Source of the DNA: CAYYYG01 sp964490875
GTDB lineage: Bacteria > Patescibacteriota > Microgenomatia > UBA1406 > GWC2-37-13
Assembly: GCA_964490875.1 (NCBI GenBank)
Contig: CAZBEF010000005.1
Location: 62,001 to 126,000, forward strand
Direction: 5' to 3'
DNA length: 64,000 nucleotides
The stretch's first letter is position 1. Each line of letters begins with the position of its first letter. Below, one piece after another: positions 1 through 9,970 of the stretch. Both the position numbers and the translations under genes were made by a program. The notes beneath the pieces were generated by a model. It saw only the letters and a list, made by a program, of their open reading frames with translations. It was not told the origin of the DNA and did no database searches.

Positions 1-831
1 GAGATAAAAGAAAAACAGCTTACTATTTCACAGGAGAAGACCAAAGGAAGCTTCCCGCTCATGGTCGCCGACGACTATCCCCTGCCGCCTGCGATTGAAG
101 AAAAGGAACACCGTATACAGTCCGAGTTTTTTCAGAAACATCTGTCCTTGGTCACGTTTGCGGCCTCGACAGACGATTCAAGACCTGTCTTAACCGGAGT
201 TAACTTTCTGCAAAGTGATGAAGAAATGCTGATTGTAGCAACAGACGGATTCAGACTCTCTCTGGTTAAGGAAAAAAGAAAAATGGATATTCCTTCTGTT
301 ATTATTCCGGTAGATGTTCTCATGGAGGTAGTTCGCAATATTAAAACGACAAAAGACGTTCTCTTCTCCTATTCTCCGAGTGAAAAATTAGTGCGGTTTA
401 GACTGGGTGAAGACGAGTTTTATTCCAGACTCATAGATGGTGAATTTCCTCCATTTGAGAAAGTTATTCAGAATGAATCGGCAACAACAGCAACGTTAGA
501 TCGGGAAGAATTCTTAAGAAATATTAAATTAATCTCGGTTTTTGCGCGCGATTTTTCGCATGTAGTTGTCTGTGAATTTAAAAAAGAAGGATTGTTCATG
601 CGCCCCAAAAAGGAGGCCAGCGAAGGAAACAGCACATTTCAGGAGGCTGAAGTAAAAGGTCCGGATCAGCAAGTTGCTTTCAACTATCGATTTCTTCTGG
701 ATTTTTTAAGCCATATTCATAGTAAATCAATCATTGTAGAAATGCTCCGCTCGGATGCTCCGATTATGTTTAAACTGCCGGATGATAGTTCGTTTCTTCA
801 TGTTGTTATGCCGGTACGACTTCAGGAGTAA
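1..831 (+). CDS. dnaN: DNA polymerase III beta sliding clamp, 3' part
   Basis: This is the C-terminal 276 residues of the ring-shaped clamp that tethers the replicative polymerase to DNA. The reading frame is open from base 1, so the true start lies outside the window; the ATG at 61 is internal, because residues before it (KGSFPLMVADDYP) belong to the conserved fold. Family marks include the SRPVLTGV segment, ATDGFRLS, and the typical C-terminus MPVRLQE. About one third of a normal clamp of about 370 residues is missing only because of the window edge. It is the only plus-strand gene in the first 18 kb and converges with the minus-strand surface-protein operon that ends at 882. Confidence 0.93.
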   Translation, partial: EIKEKQLTISQEKTKGSFPLMVADDYPLPPAIEEKEHRIQSEFFQKHLSLVTFAASTDDSRPVLTGVNFLQSDEEMLIVATDGFRLSLVKEKRKMDIPSVIIPVDVLMEVVRNIKTTKDVLFSYSPSEKLVRFRLGEDEFYSRLIDGEFPPFEKVIQNESATTATLDREEFLRNIKLISVFARDFSHVVVCEFKKEGLFMRPKKEASEGNSTFQEAEVKGPDQQVAFNYRFLLDFLSHIHSKSIIVEMLRSDAPIMFKLPDDSSFLHVVMPVRLQE

Positions 832-881
832 TAAAATTCAGACCTACAATTTTCATTAGAACCACCGGGCCGTCTGTAATA

Positions 882-1724
882 TTAGAATGTAGAGACAAAG
901 AATTCGGCTGGGATTTGTGGAAGAGACTGGAAGAGCTGGACTTTTTTAATAACGCCCGTTGTCGATTTGGCTTCGGAAACAATGTACTTTCCTTGTTCGG
1001 GCAATGATGGTGCGACAGCGTTTCCTCTAATAGCCAGTTTTGTTCTATTCCCCAACGACCTGACAATGACAAGAATTGTATTGGGAATAGAAGGTATGTT
1101 GTTTGTTTTACAGTTAAAGGCAACATTATTAATAGTTGATCCGCTTCCCCCGGCAATATTATTAGCTCCGCTTCCCGCCGGATTGGTAATTATGCCTCCC
1201 GAGTCAGAAATATATCGGGTAACCGCGTGCGGCGCAATTGTATTGGAAATGACGGTAATTTCCAAGGCAACTGAGGCACAATTGGTTTCACTGCCGTAAT
1301 GTATGGCAATGCGGTTAGGATAAAGCGCAGAAAACTGAGGTGAAACGGCAGAATCGTATTTTGCTAAATAAAATGTATACTGCTGATCTTTCTGAATAAG
1401 AGGGGTAACAAATTCCCGTCCGGTGTTGCTGGTAACATTTACACTACTGTTGGCGAGGTCTATGCCGGAAAGATTACCTAGATCGATGTTTGGATCATTA
1501 AATTGTTGAGTATTCCCGGACGCAACTTTTGCAGCAATAGCCTTTTCGATTCCAGCTTCTGCAGCAGAAAGTGTTTTTTGCGATTCTTCTTCCAGTTTAT
1601 TAATCTGTGTCTCTGTTGTTGAACGAAACGACACCGTTGTTACAACAGTGATTATTGTCGCAAACAACATGATAATAATAAGAAGAACTTGTCCTTGTTG
1701 TGATTTTTTCTTATAGCTTCTCAT
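882..1724 (-). CDS. PilX-like secreted/pilus-associated protein
   Basis: A short basic N-terminus is followed by QQGQVLLIIIMLFATIITVV, a pilin-like hydrophobic helix in which Gly-Gln replaces the usual GFTLIE context. Residues after it (TEIQ-like stretch and AAEAGIEKA) resemble the PilX N-terminal region of minor pilins. The rest (about 240 residues) is Ser/Thr/Asn rich and probably extracellular; I do not recognise it. I start it at the ATG at 1724. An in-frame GTG at 1733 would add three residues. It lies about 12 bp after the VWA adhesin gene and is probably co-transcribed with it and with the SurA-like gene. A role in pilus assembly or adhesion is inference. Confidence 0.7.
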   Translation of the reverse strand: MRSYKKKSQQGQVLLIIIMLFATIITVVTTVSFRSTTETQINKLEEESQKTLSAAEAGIEKAIAAKVASGNTQQFNDPNIDLGNLSGIDLANSSVNVTSNTGREFVTPLIQKDQQYTFYLAKYDSAVSPQFSALYPNRIAIHYGSETNCASVALEITVISNTIAPHAVTRYISDSGGIITNPAGSGANNIAGGSGSTINNVAFNCKTNNIPSIPNTILVIVRSLGNRTKLAIRGNAVAPSLPEQGKYIVSEAKSTTGVIKKVQLFQSLPQIPAEFFVSTF

Positions 1725-1736
1725 ATAATTCACAAT

Positions 1737-4700
1737 TTACTGTAACTGTCTCCATTCATAGATAGCAACAGACAAATATGGCAACAAATCAACATATGGG
1801 TCTACATCAAAAACAACAAACACGGAAGGTTTTCGGTTATCGAGTCGAATTCGTGACAGAGGTATGGAATTTTGAGTACTGGCAACATTTCCGACAATTT
1901 TAATAGGTTGAGTATTAGATCCAAAATTAATAGTATTGGCAACAAAAATACCGTTTGCTTCTTGAGTGAAGACCGAGGTTGGTTGATTGAAGAAGTTAAT
2001 TTGATTGGCAATTATGGCGGTTGAAGCACTACCGGATGGAGTGAATGAGTCGGTGTTGAATGAGACTGTTCCGGTAACAACAAGAACAATGTTTTTAGCA
2101 TTGAAGTTGTTTCTACCGGTTTGGTCTGAGTTGTTTTTATCAATTCTCAAGTCACCATTCCAGACATTGATTACATTTTCTTGAAGATCTTTCAGTTGAG
2201 TGATTGTTTGGTATTGTTTTCGAGTTCGTACATATTCTAAGTATCGTTGAGCATTGAATGCAGTGATGGGGAGATAACCTTCGCTGAGCCAGTTTTTGCC
2301 TGGCGGATATGGAGGAATAGATTTTTGAGAGACGAGTGCATTTCCCATATCAACCGGGGTATTAAACAAAGCAGTGCCAACACCGGCAAAAGAACCAGAG
2401 CTGTTTCCAATAATAAGGTAGTTACCTCCTGTAACATAATCATCGGTATCGAAGATAATAGTAGATACGGGGAAGTACGTAGACCATAAAGAAGAATTTT
2501 GAGTTTGAATACTGCCGTTTTTAATTTTAAAGAATGTGAGATTGGAGTTAATCACAAAGTACACATTTTGCGTGATATTGGTCGGAGTACCTGAGTTGGC
2601 ATCAAAGTTGATGACAAGACTTACCGGCTGTACACAATTGGCACCACTTTGTGAACATATTCCTGTGTAAACTCCAGCATTATATCCAGTCCCCGTCATG
2701 GTGACTGTTTGATTAGGTATAGGATCAGCATTTATGTTGTCTAGAGTTATATTACAACTATATGATTGAGTGGTTGGTGGCGTACCGGCAGCTGTTTTTG
2801 AACAGGTAGAAACAACACCTGTTGGCGAGGAAACATTGGCGTTAACATTAATTGTATCTCCTGCGGCTCCATTATTGGTAAATGGCACCGCACTTTGTCC
2901 ATCATATTCGCCGACAACACCCACTATTATCCCTACAGGATATGCTTGTTTGGTGAAGTTCACAATGGTACATGTTTCTTTGTAGTTTACAGCACATACT
3001 TTGACGTAATATTTTTTATTATCCTTTATCAAGCCATCAGTGACAGTTGTAGTATAAGAACGGGTGGTGTTTGGCAGGCCAGCTTTTGTAATAAGAGGAC
3101 TAGTAAAATATTGGTCGTCATCAATTACTATTTTAAAACTTCTATTAGTGTCGCCTGCGCAGTTAAATCCCCACGCGCCACCACATCCTAATGTGTCCGC
3201 AAAACTCCAATTAATTTTTACAAATCGTGTTTGGATAATAGCGCCTCCATTTGGTTGGGTTATTGTTACTCCAGTTGGAAATACCGGAGATTTGCTATTG
3301 CAGCACGCTGCTGTTTTTGTCTCACCGCAAGATAAACCATTAAAACATGTTCCCGGACAGCATGGACCATTACAAATGCATGTTTGTGTAACCACATCAA
3401 AATTTCCGCAGGTAGAAGGACAACCATCAGTTGTTTGCTGACAACTATCTCCTTCCGGCAAACACGTATCGGCTCCTGCTCCCGGAACCGCCACACAGGA
3501 AATTCCTGAACAACTTAAGTGAGACGTCTGTACATCTGTTGGTACCGGTGTAGATGTGGCTGCAGTTGTAGGTACGCTTGTAGGTGGGATTGTGGGAGTG
3601 ATACCTAAAGGTACATTTTTACAGATACTGTCGGCAAATTTGGTTAAAGTAGTCGGCCATTGGGGAACCTGGTTTTCATACGCATAATATCCGGCGCCCG
3701 ATGACATGCTTTGAAGGTTTAAGCCTGAGGTTATTAAATCATATTGGAATACATAATACTTTATTCCGGAATTTTTACCTTGTGTTGCTTGACTATTCAT
3801 TTCACTAGTTGATACTGTCTGATCGTTTGAGCCATCATATAAATGATCGGTGACTCCATCCGTCATAACAACAACATATTTTTTACTTGTTGGCAGGTCT
3901 TTTTTTAATTGTTGATTGGCTAAATATAATCCGCACGCAACGCAGGTGCCCTCGTCTGGACTGGAAAGTGCATCAACTGCAGCATGAAGTTGTGTGTAAT
4001 TTGAGGATAAGGGAATGTCTATAACAGTAGGTTTTAAACTCGATTGTGAATATGAAGTGCCATACGGGAATGGAAAGCCGTATGTGGAAGGCCATACACT
4101 TGCTCCAAATGAAACAATACCTATACGTACGGATGGTGAATTGTAGGATTGTACTTTATTTATGAAATCATGAACGGCGGTTTTCTGAATTGCCGATTCA
4201 GCCGACATACTTCCTGATCTGTCAAGAACAAGCGTTATATCAGTCGCACTACATGCTGCTGGCGTTGGTGTCGGCGTTCGGGTTGGTGTAGGTGTTGGTG
4301 TACGAGTGGGAGTTGGTGTTGGTGTACGTGTCGGTGCAGCAGCATTTGCTTTCCAATAAATATTGGTAACTTGATCTGCTGGTGCGTTGTTGCTGATACA
4401 ATATCCTTTTGAACAATCATTATTCAAAGATAATTGACCAGTTGATGTAAAAGATCCACTCCAGTTGTAGGGCTTTATGGCGGTTAATAAATATGGATCG
4501 CGTCCGCATCCAAACAGCCAAATTAATTGATCGGTGGTGTTTATAGCTGGGGGATCATAGTAACAATCATCATATGTGGGAAATTGAACATCATCGTTTA
4601 CTCCATCAAAATCAGTATCAATAGGTTTACCCATTTGAACAGCTACCTGACTTTCATCTAGTGCTTCAAAAAGATAATGTCCATTAGAATCTGTTTTAAC

Positions 4701-4919
4701 ATATCGAGATTGGGGAAGAAGTTGTGAGCGAGGTGTACCTCCCCATGGACATCCGGACATTGTCATCTTTACCCACACATTACCAACAGGCGCATTTGTT
4801 CCGTTTGTTAACACATATCCTTCAATATCAGGAATATTTGCAAATACCGGACGGGTAAATAAAATGGTAGTTAAAAACAGAATTCCGATTAGTAATGATT
4901 TAATATTTTTGTACCCCAT
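1737..4919 (-). CDS. Large secreted VWA-domain adhesin with Cys-rich and Pro/Thr-rich regions
   Basis: The 1060-residue protein starts with a clear signal peptide (residues 1-27, ending RPVFA). Residues about 30-110 look like a carboxypeptidase-regulatory/CNA-B type beta domain (EGYVLTNG...TDSNGHYLFEAL). A Thr-Pro linker (about 195-222) leads to a von Willebrand A domain with an intact MIDAS motif DRSGSMS and the later TDGVTD. A Cys-rich segment (about 460-545) and beta-rich repeats follow. No C-terminal anchor is obvious. VWA domains of this kind bind ligands through a metal ion, so a surface adhesin is the likely role. The gene overlaps the SurA-like gene upstream by 20 bp, which suggests coupled expression. 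Confidence 0.8.
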   Translation of the reverse strand: MGYKNIKSLLIGILFLTTILFTRPVFANIPDIEGYVLTNGTNAPVGNVWVKMTMSGCPWGGTPRSQLLPQSRYVKTDSNGHYLFEALDESQVAVQMGKPIDTDFDGVNDDVQFPTYDDCYYDPPAINTTDQLIWLFGCGRDPYLLTAIKPYNWSGSFTSTGQLSLNNDCSKGYCISNNAPADQVTNIYWKANAAAPTRTPTPTPTRTPTPTPTRTPTPTPAACSATDITLVLDRSGSMSAESAIQKTAVHDFINKVQSYNSPSVRIGIVSFGASVWPSTYGFPFPYGTSYSQSSLKPTVIDIPLSSNYTQLHAAVDALSSPDEGTCVACGLYLANQQLKKDLPTSKKYVVVMTDGVTDHLYDGSNDQTVSTSEMNSQATQGKNSGIKYYVFQYDLITSGLNLQSMSSGAGYYAYENQVPQWPTTLTKFADSICKNVPLGITPTIPPTSVPTTAATSTPVPTDVQTSHLSCSGISCVAVPGAGADTCLPEGDSCQQTTDGCPSTCGNFDVVTQTCICNGPCCPGTCFNGLSCGETKTAACCNSKSPVFPTGVTITQPNGGAIIQTRFVKINWSFADTLGCGGAWGFNCAGDTNRSFKIVIDDDQYFTSPLITKAGLPNTTRSYTTTVTDGLIKDNKKYYVKVCAVNYKETCTIVNFTKQAYPVGIIVGVVGEYDGQSAVPFTNNGAAGDTINVNANVSSPTGVVSTCSKTAAGTPPTTQSYSCNITLDNINADPIPNQTVTMTGTGYNAGVYTGICSQSGANCVQPVSLVINFDANSGTPTNITQNVYFVINSNLTFFKIKNGSIQTQNSSLWSTYFPVSTIIFDTDDYVTGGNYLIIGNSSGSFAGVGTALFNTPVDMGNALVSQKSIPPYPPGKNWLSEGYLPITAFNAQRYLEYVRTRKQYQTITQLKDLQENVINVWNGDLRIDKNNSDQTGRNNFNAKNIVLVVTGTVSFNTDSFTPSGSASTAIIANQINFFNQPTSVFTQEANGIFVANTINFGSNTQPIKIVGNVASTQNSIPLSRIRLDNRKPSVFVVFDVDPYVDLLPYLSVAIYEWRQLQ
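4262..4336 (-). repeat. Thr-Pro coding minisatellite
   Basis: About three imperfect 24-bp units encode an 8-residue repeat of the form RTPTPTPT. They form the linker between the N-terminal beta domain and the VWA domain of the adhesin. Such tracts are typical flexible, possibly glycosylated spacers. Confidence 0.75.
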
Positions 4920-5760
4920 AGGTGTTTTTTTTATTTTGCAGCCAGCTGTCGTAATTTGTTACGCCAGGTGTATTATTTTTTTCTGTTACCTGTGCAACCA
5001 AATACAGGGCTTCATATAATTTTTTACCATCCGGCCCCACATCATCGGCCAGATACACTTCACTCACTTCGTTTACGGCAAGGTTTCTGATAATTTCATC
5101 AAACTCTTTAACAAACGTTATTTTTTGATCAGCAGTAGCGGAAAAGTCCAGTATCGCATTACTTGTCCACGCTCTATCAATTTGATACAGGCTTGTGTCT
5201 TTTTTTATATCTTCTCCAGCTTCCTGAATAGTTATTTTTTTATCAACAATTTGGTTTCTTAAGTTTGATAATTTTTCATATGCTATCTCTTTACCCTTTT
5301 CCAGTCCAAGCGGTCCAATATATCCGTTATTATGAAACCATATAGAAATAACAGACCCCTTTATGTTTACAGACATACTTTCAATTTTATTTTTTACTTT
5401 CTCAACATTATTTATTCGTTCAGCGTAGTTTTTTTCAGGAGAATTAAAAAAGGAAGAATCTAGAGAGATAATCCCGTCTGCAGCACCTCCCTGTAATATT
5501 ATTGAATCGGTAATAATTTTATCTAAAAGTTTATTTCGGATTCCGGGTAAATCTTTCTGCGGATGATTTTCCAGTTCATGATCAACATCTTGTAAATAAA
5601 TGTTTTCTTCGCCGACTTTTGCTAATAAACCGGAAGGATTTTGTGAAGAAGTGGGCAGTTTTTTAGTAGAAGAATTTTTGATTAAATAAAATCCAATTAT
5701 AAGTATGTTTAATAATACAAATCCAGCAAAAAATATAAGAAGCAAACGCGATTTGTTCAT
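4900..5760 (-). CDS. SurA/PpiC-N-like membrane-anchored chaperone
   Basis: The 286-residue protein has one N-terminal membrane helix (residues about 5-27) and an extracytoplasmic domain. The segment LLAKVGEENIYLQDVDHEL resembles the start of SurA N-terminal domains, in which a helical chaperone cradle follows. I do not see a convincing parvulin isomerase core, so it may be a chaperone without isomerase activity. It overlaps the adhesin gene by 20 bp and precedes it in the operon, which fits a role in folding the secreted Cys-rich proteins. That role is inference. Confidence 0.6.
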   Translation of the reverse strand: MNKSRLLLIFFAGFVLLNILIIGFYLIKNSSTKKLPTSSQNPSGLLAKVGEENIYLQDVDHELENHPQKDLPGIRNKLLDKIITDSIILQGGAADGIISLDSSFFNSPEKNYAERINNVEKVKNKIESMSVNIKGSVISIWFHNNGYIGPLGLEKGKEIAYEKLSNLRNQIVDKKITIQEAGEDIKKDTSLYQIDRAWTSNAILDFSATADQKITFVKEFDEIIRNLAVNEVSEVYLADDVGPDGKKLYEALYLVAQVTEKNNTPGVTNYDSWLQNKKNTYGVQKY

Positions 5761-5820
5761 ATCGTATTATTATGGTACTGAACCTCTTAATAATAGTCAA
5801 GAACAATGGATTGATACTGC

Positions 5821-7440
5821 TTACTGTTCCCTTTCAAAATAACTTTTCAAAATTTCTTTGGCAATCGGTCCACCAATGTCGGAACCCTGTCCAGATTCTT
5901 CAACAAGAACCGTAACAACAATTTCCGGATTTTCGGCGGGAGCAAATATAGTAAACCACGCATGAGGATGTTTTGAATCGGCATGGGCTTCTGCAGTTCC
6001 TGTTTTACATTCCACCGCTATTGGCTCCGATTTGTTGTCTGCACGTTGTACTTTAAAATCAAAAAAAGGCCAGCCTGTTCCCCCCGGCGCACAGGCCTCC
6101 TTCATTCCTTCTTTTATAAGGCGCAGTGTTTTTTCTGAAATATGAAGATTAATACAGTGTTTTGTGTCTGTTGTTTTAAGCAGTTGAGGAGCGCATAAAT
6201 ATCCGTTGTTGGCAAATACTGATGTCATTCGGGCTACTTGCAACGGTGTTGAAAGCATATACCCTTGACCTATCGATAAATTATACGTGTCGCCAAGATA
6301 CCACTTTTCTTTCAGAACATCTTCTTTCCAAAAAGAAGATGGAATCAGTCCTTCTGCTTCATCAATGCCGATATCTGTTTTTTTTCCAAAGCCGAATCGA
6401 TCAGCCCATATTTTAAGATCGACTGGGCCCAGTTTTTCTCCCACTTTATAAAAGTAAATATCATTTGATCGTTTTATAGCTTTTACAAGATCCACAGATC
6501 CCTCAGTTTTTCCATACTCAAGAAAATACCAGTTTCCAAACTGAAGAGGACCGGCTTTAATCATTCCCGTATCTTCAACAATAGTATTTTCATCGATGGC
6601 TTTTTCTTCGAGGGCGCCTGCAGAAACTACAAGTTTAAAAGTTGATCCGGGAGGATATACTCCTTCGGTTGAGCGGTTAAACAATGGCTTATCGGTATTT
6701 TTGAAATATTTTTCCAACTCGATTCCGACCCCTTCTTCAAAATACTGCGGATTAAATGAAGGCGAAGAAGTTAATGTTAAAATTTCACCTGTCTGAGGCC
6801 GCAGTGCAACTACAGCGGCCCGTTTATCTTTTATAAGCTCGTAGGCTTTTTTTTGCAAATCACCATCCACAGCAAGCTGGATTGTTTCTCCATTTATCGG
6901 TGGAACAACAGAAAGTGTTTTTATCCGGTTTCCCTGAGCATTGACCTCGATTAGTTTTTTCCCAGCCGTTCCACGGAGTTGGCATTCAAAGGCTTGTTCC
7001 ACTCCTTTCCTCCCTACTTTATCGCCAGGACCGAGTTTGTTCAAACATGCATCATTGGCAATATCTTTATCGTCGGCTATTTGCCGGTATCCTATCAGAT
7101 GTGCAAAAGGTTCAGGATATAAGTATCGTCTTCTGGATACGATTCGATCCTCCTGATCTATATCACCGGGGGAACTTTGAACAAGAGCGAATCCTTTCCT
7201 GTCTATAATTTCGCCTCGTTTTGGTTCAATAACAATTTCGCGAATTCTGTTTTGCTCAGATAAAGAACGGTAGTAAGAGCCTTTAACAATAGTAAGTTGG
7301 AAAAGTCTTAAAAACAATATAATAAAAAACAACAGCACGCCGGCTGAATATACAAAGAGCAAAGCCGATGACGAGCTTTTATGCGTTCGCTGAAAGTTTA
7401 TTCCCCCATCGCCTTTTTGGATGTATGAGATCTTTTTCAT
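5821..7440 (-). CDS. mrdA: Penicillin-binding protein 2-like transpeptidase
   Basis: This membrane-anchored D,D-transpeptidase cross-links peptidoglycan. It has one N-terminal membrane helix (about 26-48), a PBP dimerisation region, and all three catalytic motifs: STFK with the nucleophile Ser266, SND at 325-327 and KTG at 479-481. At 539 residues it is shorter than the 633-residue E. coli enzyme but complete. The next gene upstream is virB4, separated by a 120-bp spacer with a hairpin. A TATAAT box at 7454-7459 lies 13 bp before the ATG. It could equally be called FtsI-like; the PBP2 assignment rests on the overall pattern. Confidence 0.85.
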   Translation of the reverse strand: MKKISYIQKGDGGINFQRTHKSSSSALLFVYSAGVLLFFIILFLRLFQLTIVKGSYYRSLSEQNRIREIVIEPKRGEIIDRKGFALVQSSPGDIDQEDRIVSRRRYLYPEPFAHLIGYRQIADDKDIANDACLNKLGPGDKVGRKGVEQAFECQLRGTAGKKLIEVNAQGNRIKTLSVVPPINGETIQLAVDGDLQKKAYELIKDKRAAVVALRPQTGEILTLTSSPSFNPQYFEEGVGIELEKYFKNTDKPLFNRSTEGVYPPGSTFKLVVSAGALEEKAIDENTIVEDTGMIKAGPLQFGNWYFLEYGKTEGSVDLVKAIKRSNDIYFYKVGEKLGPVDLKIWADRFGFGKKTDIGIDEAEGLIPSSFWKEDVLKEKWYLGDTYNLSIGQGYMLSTPLQVARMTSVFANNGYLCAPQLLKTTDTKHCINLHISEKTLRLIKEGMKEACAPGGTGWPFFDFKVQRADNKSEPIAVECKTGTAEAHADSKHPHAWFTIFAPAENPEIVVTVLVEESGQGSDIGGPIAKEILKSYFEREQ

Positions 7441-7467
7441 ATTAATAAGGCTTATTATATAGAGAGA

Positions 7468-7527
7468 AGAGAGAAGAAATAAGATAGAAGATGATGGAAA
7501 TTATGAACATCTTCTTTCTTCTCTCTT
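7468..7527. terminator. Imperfect inverted repeat after virB4
   Basis: Purine-rich left arm 7468-7493 is complementary to the pyrimidine-rich arm 7508-7527, with bulges. It lies in the spacer between virB4 and mrdA, so it may end or weaken the virB4 transcript. There is no clean U-tract. Confidence 0.4.
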
Positions 7528-7560
7528 ATTTCTTATTTAACTAATCCCGATTCTTTTCAT

Positions 7561-9303
7561 TTATTCAATGATAGTCCGTTCTTCGTCGGAGGCGATAACC
7601 CGGAAGCCTACATGTGATTGGCCGGCAAAGAATAATCCTTCTCCGACAGAAGCCGATAGCAGAAAGTGTTTCTCTCCGCCAGTAAGATAGAAAGTGTCAG
7701 TTATGCGGTCAACAGCCGCCGTTGACTGCTTTAATATGATCTGCAAACTTGAGTTGGTGATGATTGCCTTTCCCTCTTCGGTTGCCAAAAAGTCTTCTAC
7801 GTCCTGGGTTATTGTAGTCATCCCGAGTAAATATTTTCGCGCACGTTTGGCAAAGTTGTGAAGGTACGCTCCCGAATCTTTATTTTTTATAAGATACCAG
7901 GCTTCGTCGACAATCAGAACGCGTTTCCTCCGGTCACGTCTTACTCTGTTCCAAATATAGTCCAAGGTGATATACATAGCCACCGGCCGAAGATTTTCTT
8001 CCAGATCCCGAATTCCAAAAACAGTAAACGGATTTTTTATATCGAAGTTTGACTGATGGTTGAAAATACCTGCCGCTGAACCTTTTACAAATTTTTCCAA
8101 GCGGTCGGAAAGTTCGCGCGCCTCGGCGCTTTCCATCCCCTGGAGAATTTTATAAAGATCTTCCAAAAGTGGCGGAGGTGTTTTAAATGTTTCCGGATCG
8201 TTGGTAATGCCTTTTTCACGGTATGTTAAAACAAGCGATCGGTCGAGCAATGCATCCTGCGCTGGTGTAAGATCGCCCATGATAACCCGCATCAGTGAAT
8301 GAAGGTTTAAGATCTTATTTGTTAATTCATCGGGTTCGGGGCTGTCGGTTGCCAGATCAAAGGGATTAATTTTATATTGAGAGTTCAATGAAAATTCCAC
8401 AAACTCTCCTCCCACTGACTCGCTCAGTTTTTTGTATTCGTTTTCCGGATCGAGAATAATAACATGCACATCCATCATAAGCAGCCGGAGCGTTTCGAGT
8501 TTAACCAGGAAACTTTTTCCTCCTCCTGATTTACCTAAGATAACGGAGTTGGCATTTTCTAAGGTAAAACGATCGAAAATGATAAGACTTCCATCGTGCT
8601 GATTTATACCGTACAAAATTCCTTCATTTCGGGTAAGCGATGCGGTTGAAAATGGAAAGGTCATCGCAAGTGAAGTTGTGTCCATGTTCCGCCATAAGGA
8701 TAGTTTGTCGTAAAACATTGGCAGTGTTGATTTAAATCCTTCTTCCATTTCAAGTGTTGCTTTGCGGGCGATAATAAGAAGCGATGAAAGCGTTGAATCA
8801 ATTTGTTTTCCCAGCTGGTTTAGTTCGTCTTCACTGTCTGCCGGAATAGTAATGTAGAGTCCGAATTGGAAAAACCGCTCCGAACCGCGTGCCAGTTCGG
8901 CCTGCAAGGCAAGTGCGTCATCAAGGGCAACCTGTACGGTAGGGTCAACAACTTTTCCTGCTTTCACATCGCCTTCAAGTGTGGCCTCCATTTCTGCAAT
9001 CTTGCGGCGCAGTTCTTCCAGAACAACTTTTGCTTCTGTCGGATAAATGTACATGGAGATATACAGTGGATGATCAAATGTAATTAACGAATACAACCAG
9101 TTTGGTCCAATGTAGCGCGGATAGCCAACCACATACAGCGTCCGGTAATATTTGTCGTCAATTTTGATATGGTTGAAGTCTACCTCCACAAAAGAAGGCG
9201 CGATGATATCTTTTACACTCAGTGTTCCTTTGGCAAGAACGTCCCCTACATTTTGTGAAGTTGATGGAATTTTTGCTGATCCACCGCCTTTATTTCCAAA
9301 CAT
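7561..9303 (-). CDS. virB4: VirB4-family type IV secretion ATPase
   Basis: A 580-residue cytoplasmic ATPase of the VirB4/TraC family. The Walker A motif GKSGGGKS is at residues 257-264 and the Walker B motif VLIVDEAWYL is near 465. The N-terminal half is the usual VirB4 partner-binding region. It follows a 218-residue protein that resembles a separate N-terminal VirB4/TraC domain and a PrgI-family membrane protein, with gaps of only 2-8 bp. In Patescibacteria this trio is common and is usually discussed with pili or DNA uptake rather than with conjugation, since relaxases are absent. None is visible here. Confidence 0.88.
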   Translation of the reverse strand: MFGNKGGGSAKIPSTSQNVGDVLAKGTLSVKDIIAPSFVEVDFNHIKIDDKYYRTLYVVGYPRYIGPNWLYSLITFDHPLYISMYIYPTEAKVVLEELRRKIAEMEATLEGDVKAGKVVDPTVQVALDDALALQAELARGSERFFQFGLYITIPADSEDELNQLGKQIDSTLSSLLIIARKATLEMEEGFKSTLPMFYDKLSLWRNMDTTSLAMTFPFSTASLTRNEGILYGINQHDGSLIIFDRFTLENANSVILGKSGGGKSFLVKLETLRLLMMDVHVIILDPENEYKKLSESVGGEFVEFSLNSQYKINPFDLATDSPEPDELTNKILNLHSLMRVIMGDLTPAQDALLDRSLVLTYREKGITNDPETFKTPPPLLEDLYKILQGMESAEARELSDRLEKFVKGSAAGIFNHQSNFDIKNPFTVFGIRDLEENLRPVAMYITLDYIWNRVRRDRRKRVLIVDEAWYLIKNKDSGAYLHNFAKRARKYLLGMTTITQDVEDFLATEEGKAIITNSSLQIILKQSTAAVDRITDTFYLTGGEKHFLLSASVGEGLFFAGQSHVGFRVIASDEERTIIE

Positions 9304-9311
9304 ATAATGTA

Positions 9312-9968
9312 TTATCCAGATGTCATAATCACATCGGTGTAGCTTTCAATAGGTGCAAGCTGCCGGCCAGTTCCCGATGGATTGTATAAGTTGTAATATA
9401 AATCTACTAATTCTTGTTTCTGCATGACTGTAGATCTTAGACCTACTTTTGCAAGAAGTCTTAAAAGATGATCTCGTTTTGGATACAGCGATGTCTTGGC
9501 CCGGCTGATAACATATTCACGGTTCATTCCTTTTGCATTTACCCCCGAAACACCAAGCTCCATCGGTGAAAACGGTATAGAAAAAAAGAATCGTTTCTCC
9601 AAAACGGAGTTGCGTTTCACGATATTCTGAATGAATTCTTTGTATGATAACAATCTGTTTTTGACTATGGCGTTCTGCTGAGTCTTTATCTTTCCATCAA
9701 GATATTCAAGGTAAGAAGAAATATCCATTCTTTTGGAGAGAATTAAAATTTGGACAGGAAACGACAATGAATTCAACAGACTTGCATATGCATAAATTAT
9801 CGAAGCCTGTTCTTCCTGCGATAAAAGCCAGAAGTTTACCGCGCCCACTTCAATTACAATAGAGGCGGAAAAATCCTTTAAAAGCAGGACATCGTCCTTT
9901 ACATCTTCTATCTCAATAAATTTTTGTGTTGATGATTTTACCGGCGCGACAGGTTTTTTGGGAGGCAT
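9312..9968 (-). CDS. TraC/VirB4 N-terminal-like protein
   Basis: The 218-residue protein has no membrane segment and no nucleotide-binding motif. Its N-terminus (KFIEIEDVKDDVLLLKDFSA) and the fold pattern match the small protein that sits between PrgI and VirB4 in Patescibacteria and that resembles the N-terminal domain of TraC. It lies 2 bp after the PrgI gene and 8 bp before virB4. A structural or adaptor role in the secretion or pilus machine is inferred from context. Confidence 0.65.
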   Translation of the reverse strand: MPPKKPVAPVKSSTQKFIEIEDVKDDVLLLKDFSASIVIEVGAVNFWLLSQEEQASIIYAYASLLNSLSFPVQILILSKRMDISSYLEYLDGKIKTQQNAIVKNRLLSYKEFIQNIVKRNSVLEKRFFFSIPFSPMELGVSGVNAKGMNREYVISRAKTSLYPKRDHLLRLLAKVGLRSTVMQKQELVDLYYNLYNPSGTGRQLAPIESYTDVIMTSG

Positions 9969-9970
9969 AG

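Noticed and set aside
1..831. Replication origin next to dnaN
   Set aside because: Only the 3' part of dnaN is present; no DnaA-box cluster or dnaA gene is visible in the window.
4262..4336. CRISPR-like repeat array
   Set aside because: The units are contiguous, in frame and encode Thr-Pro repeats; there are no spacers.
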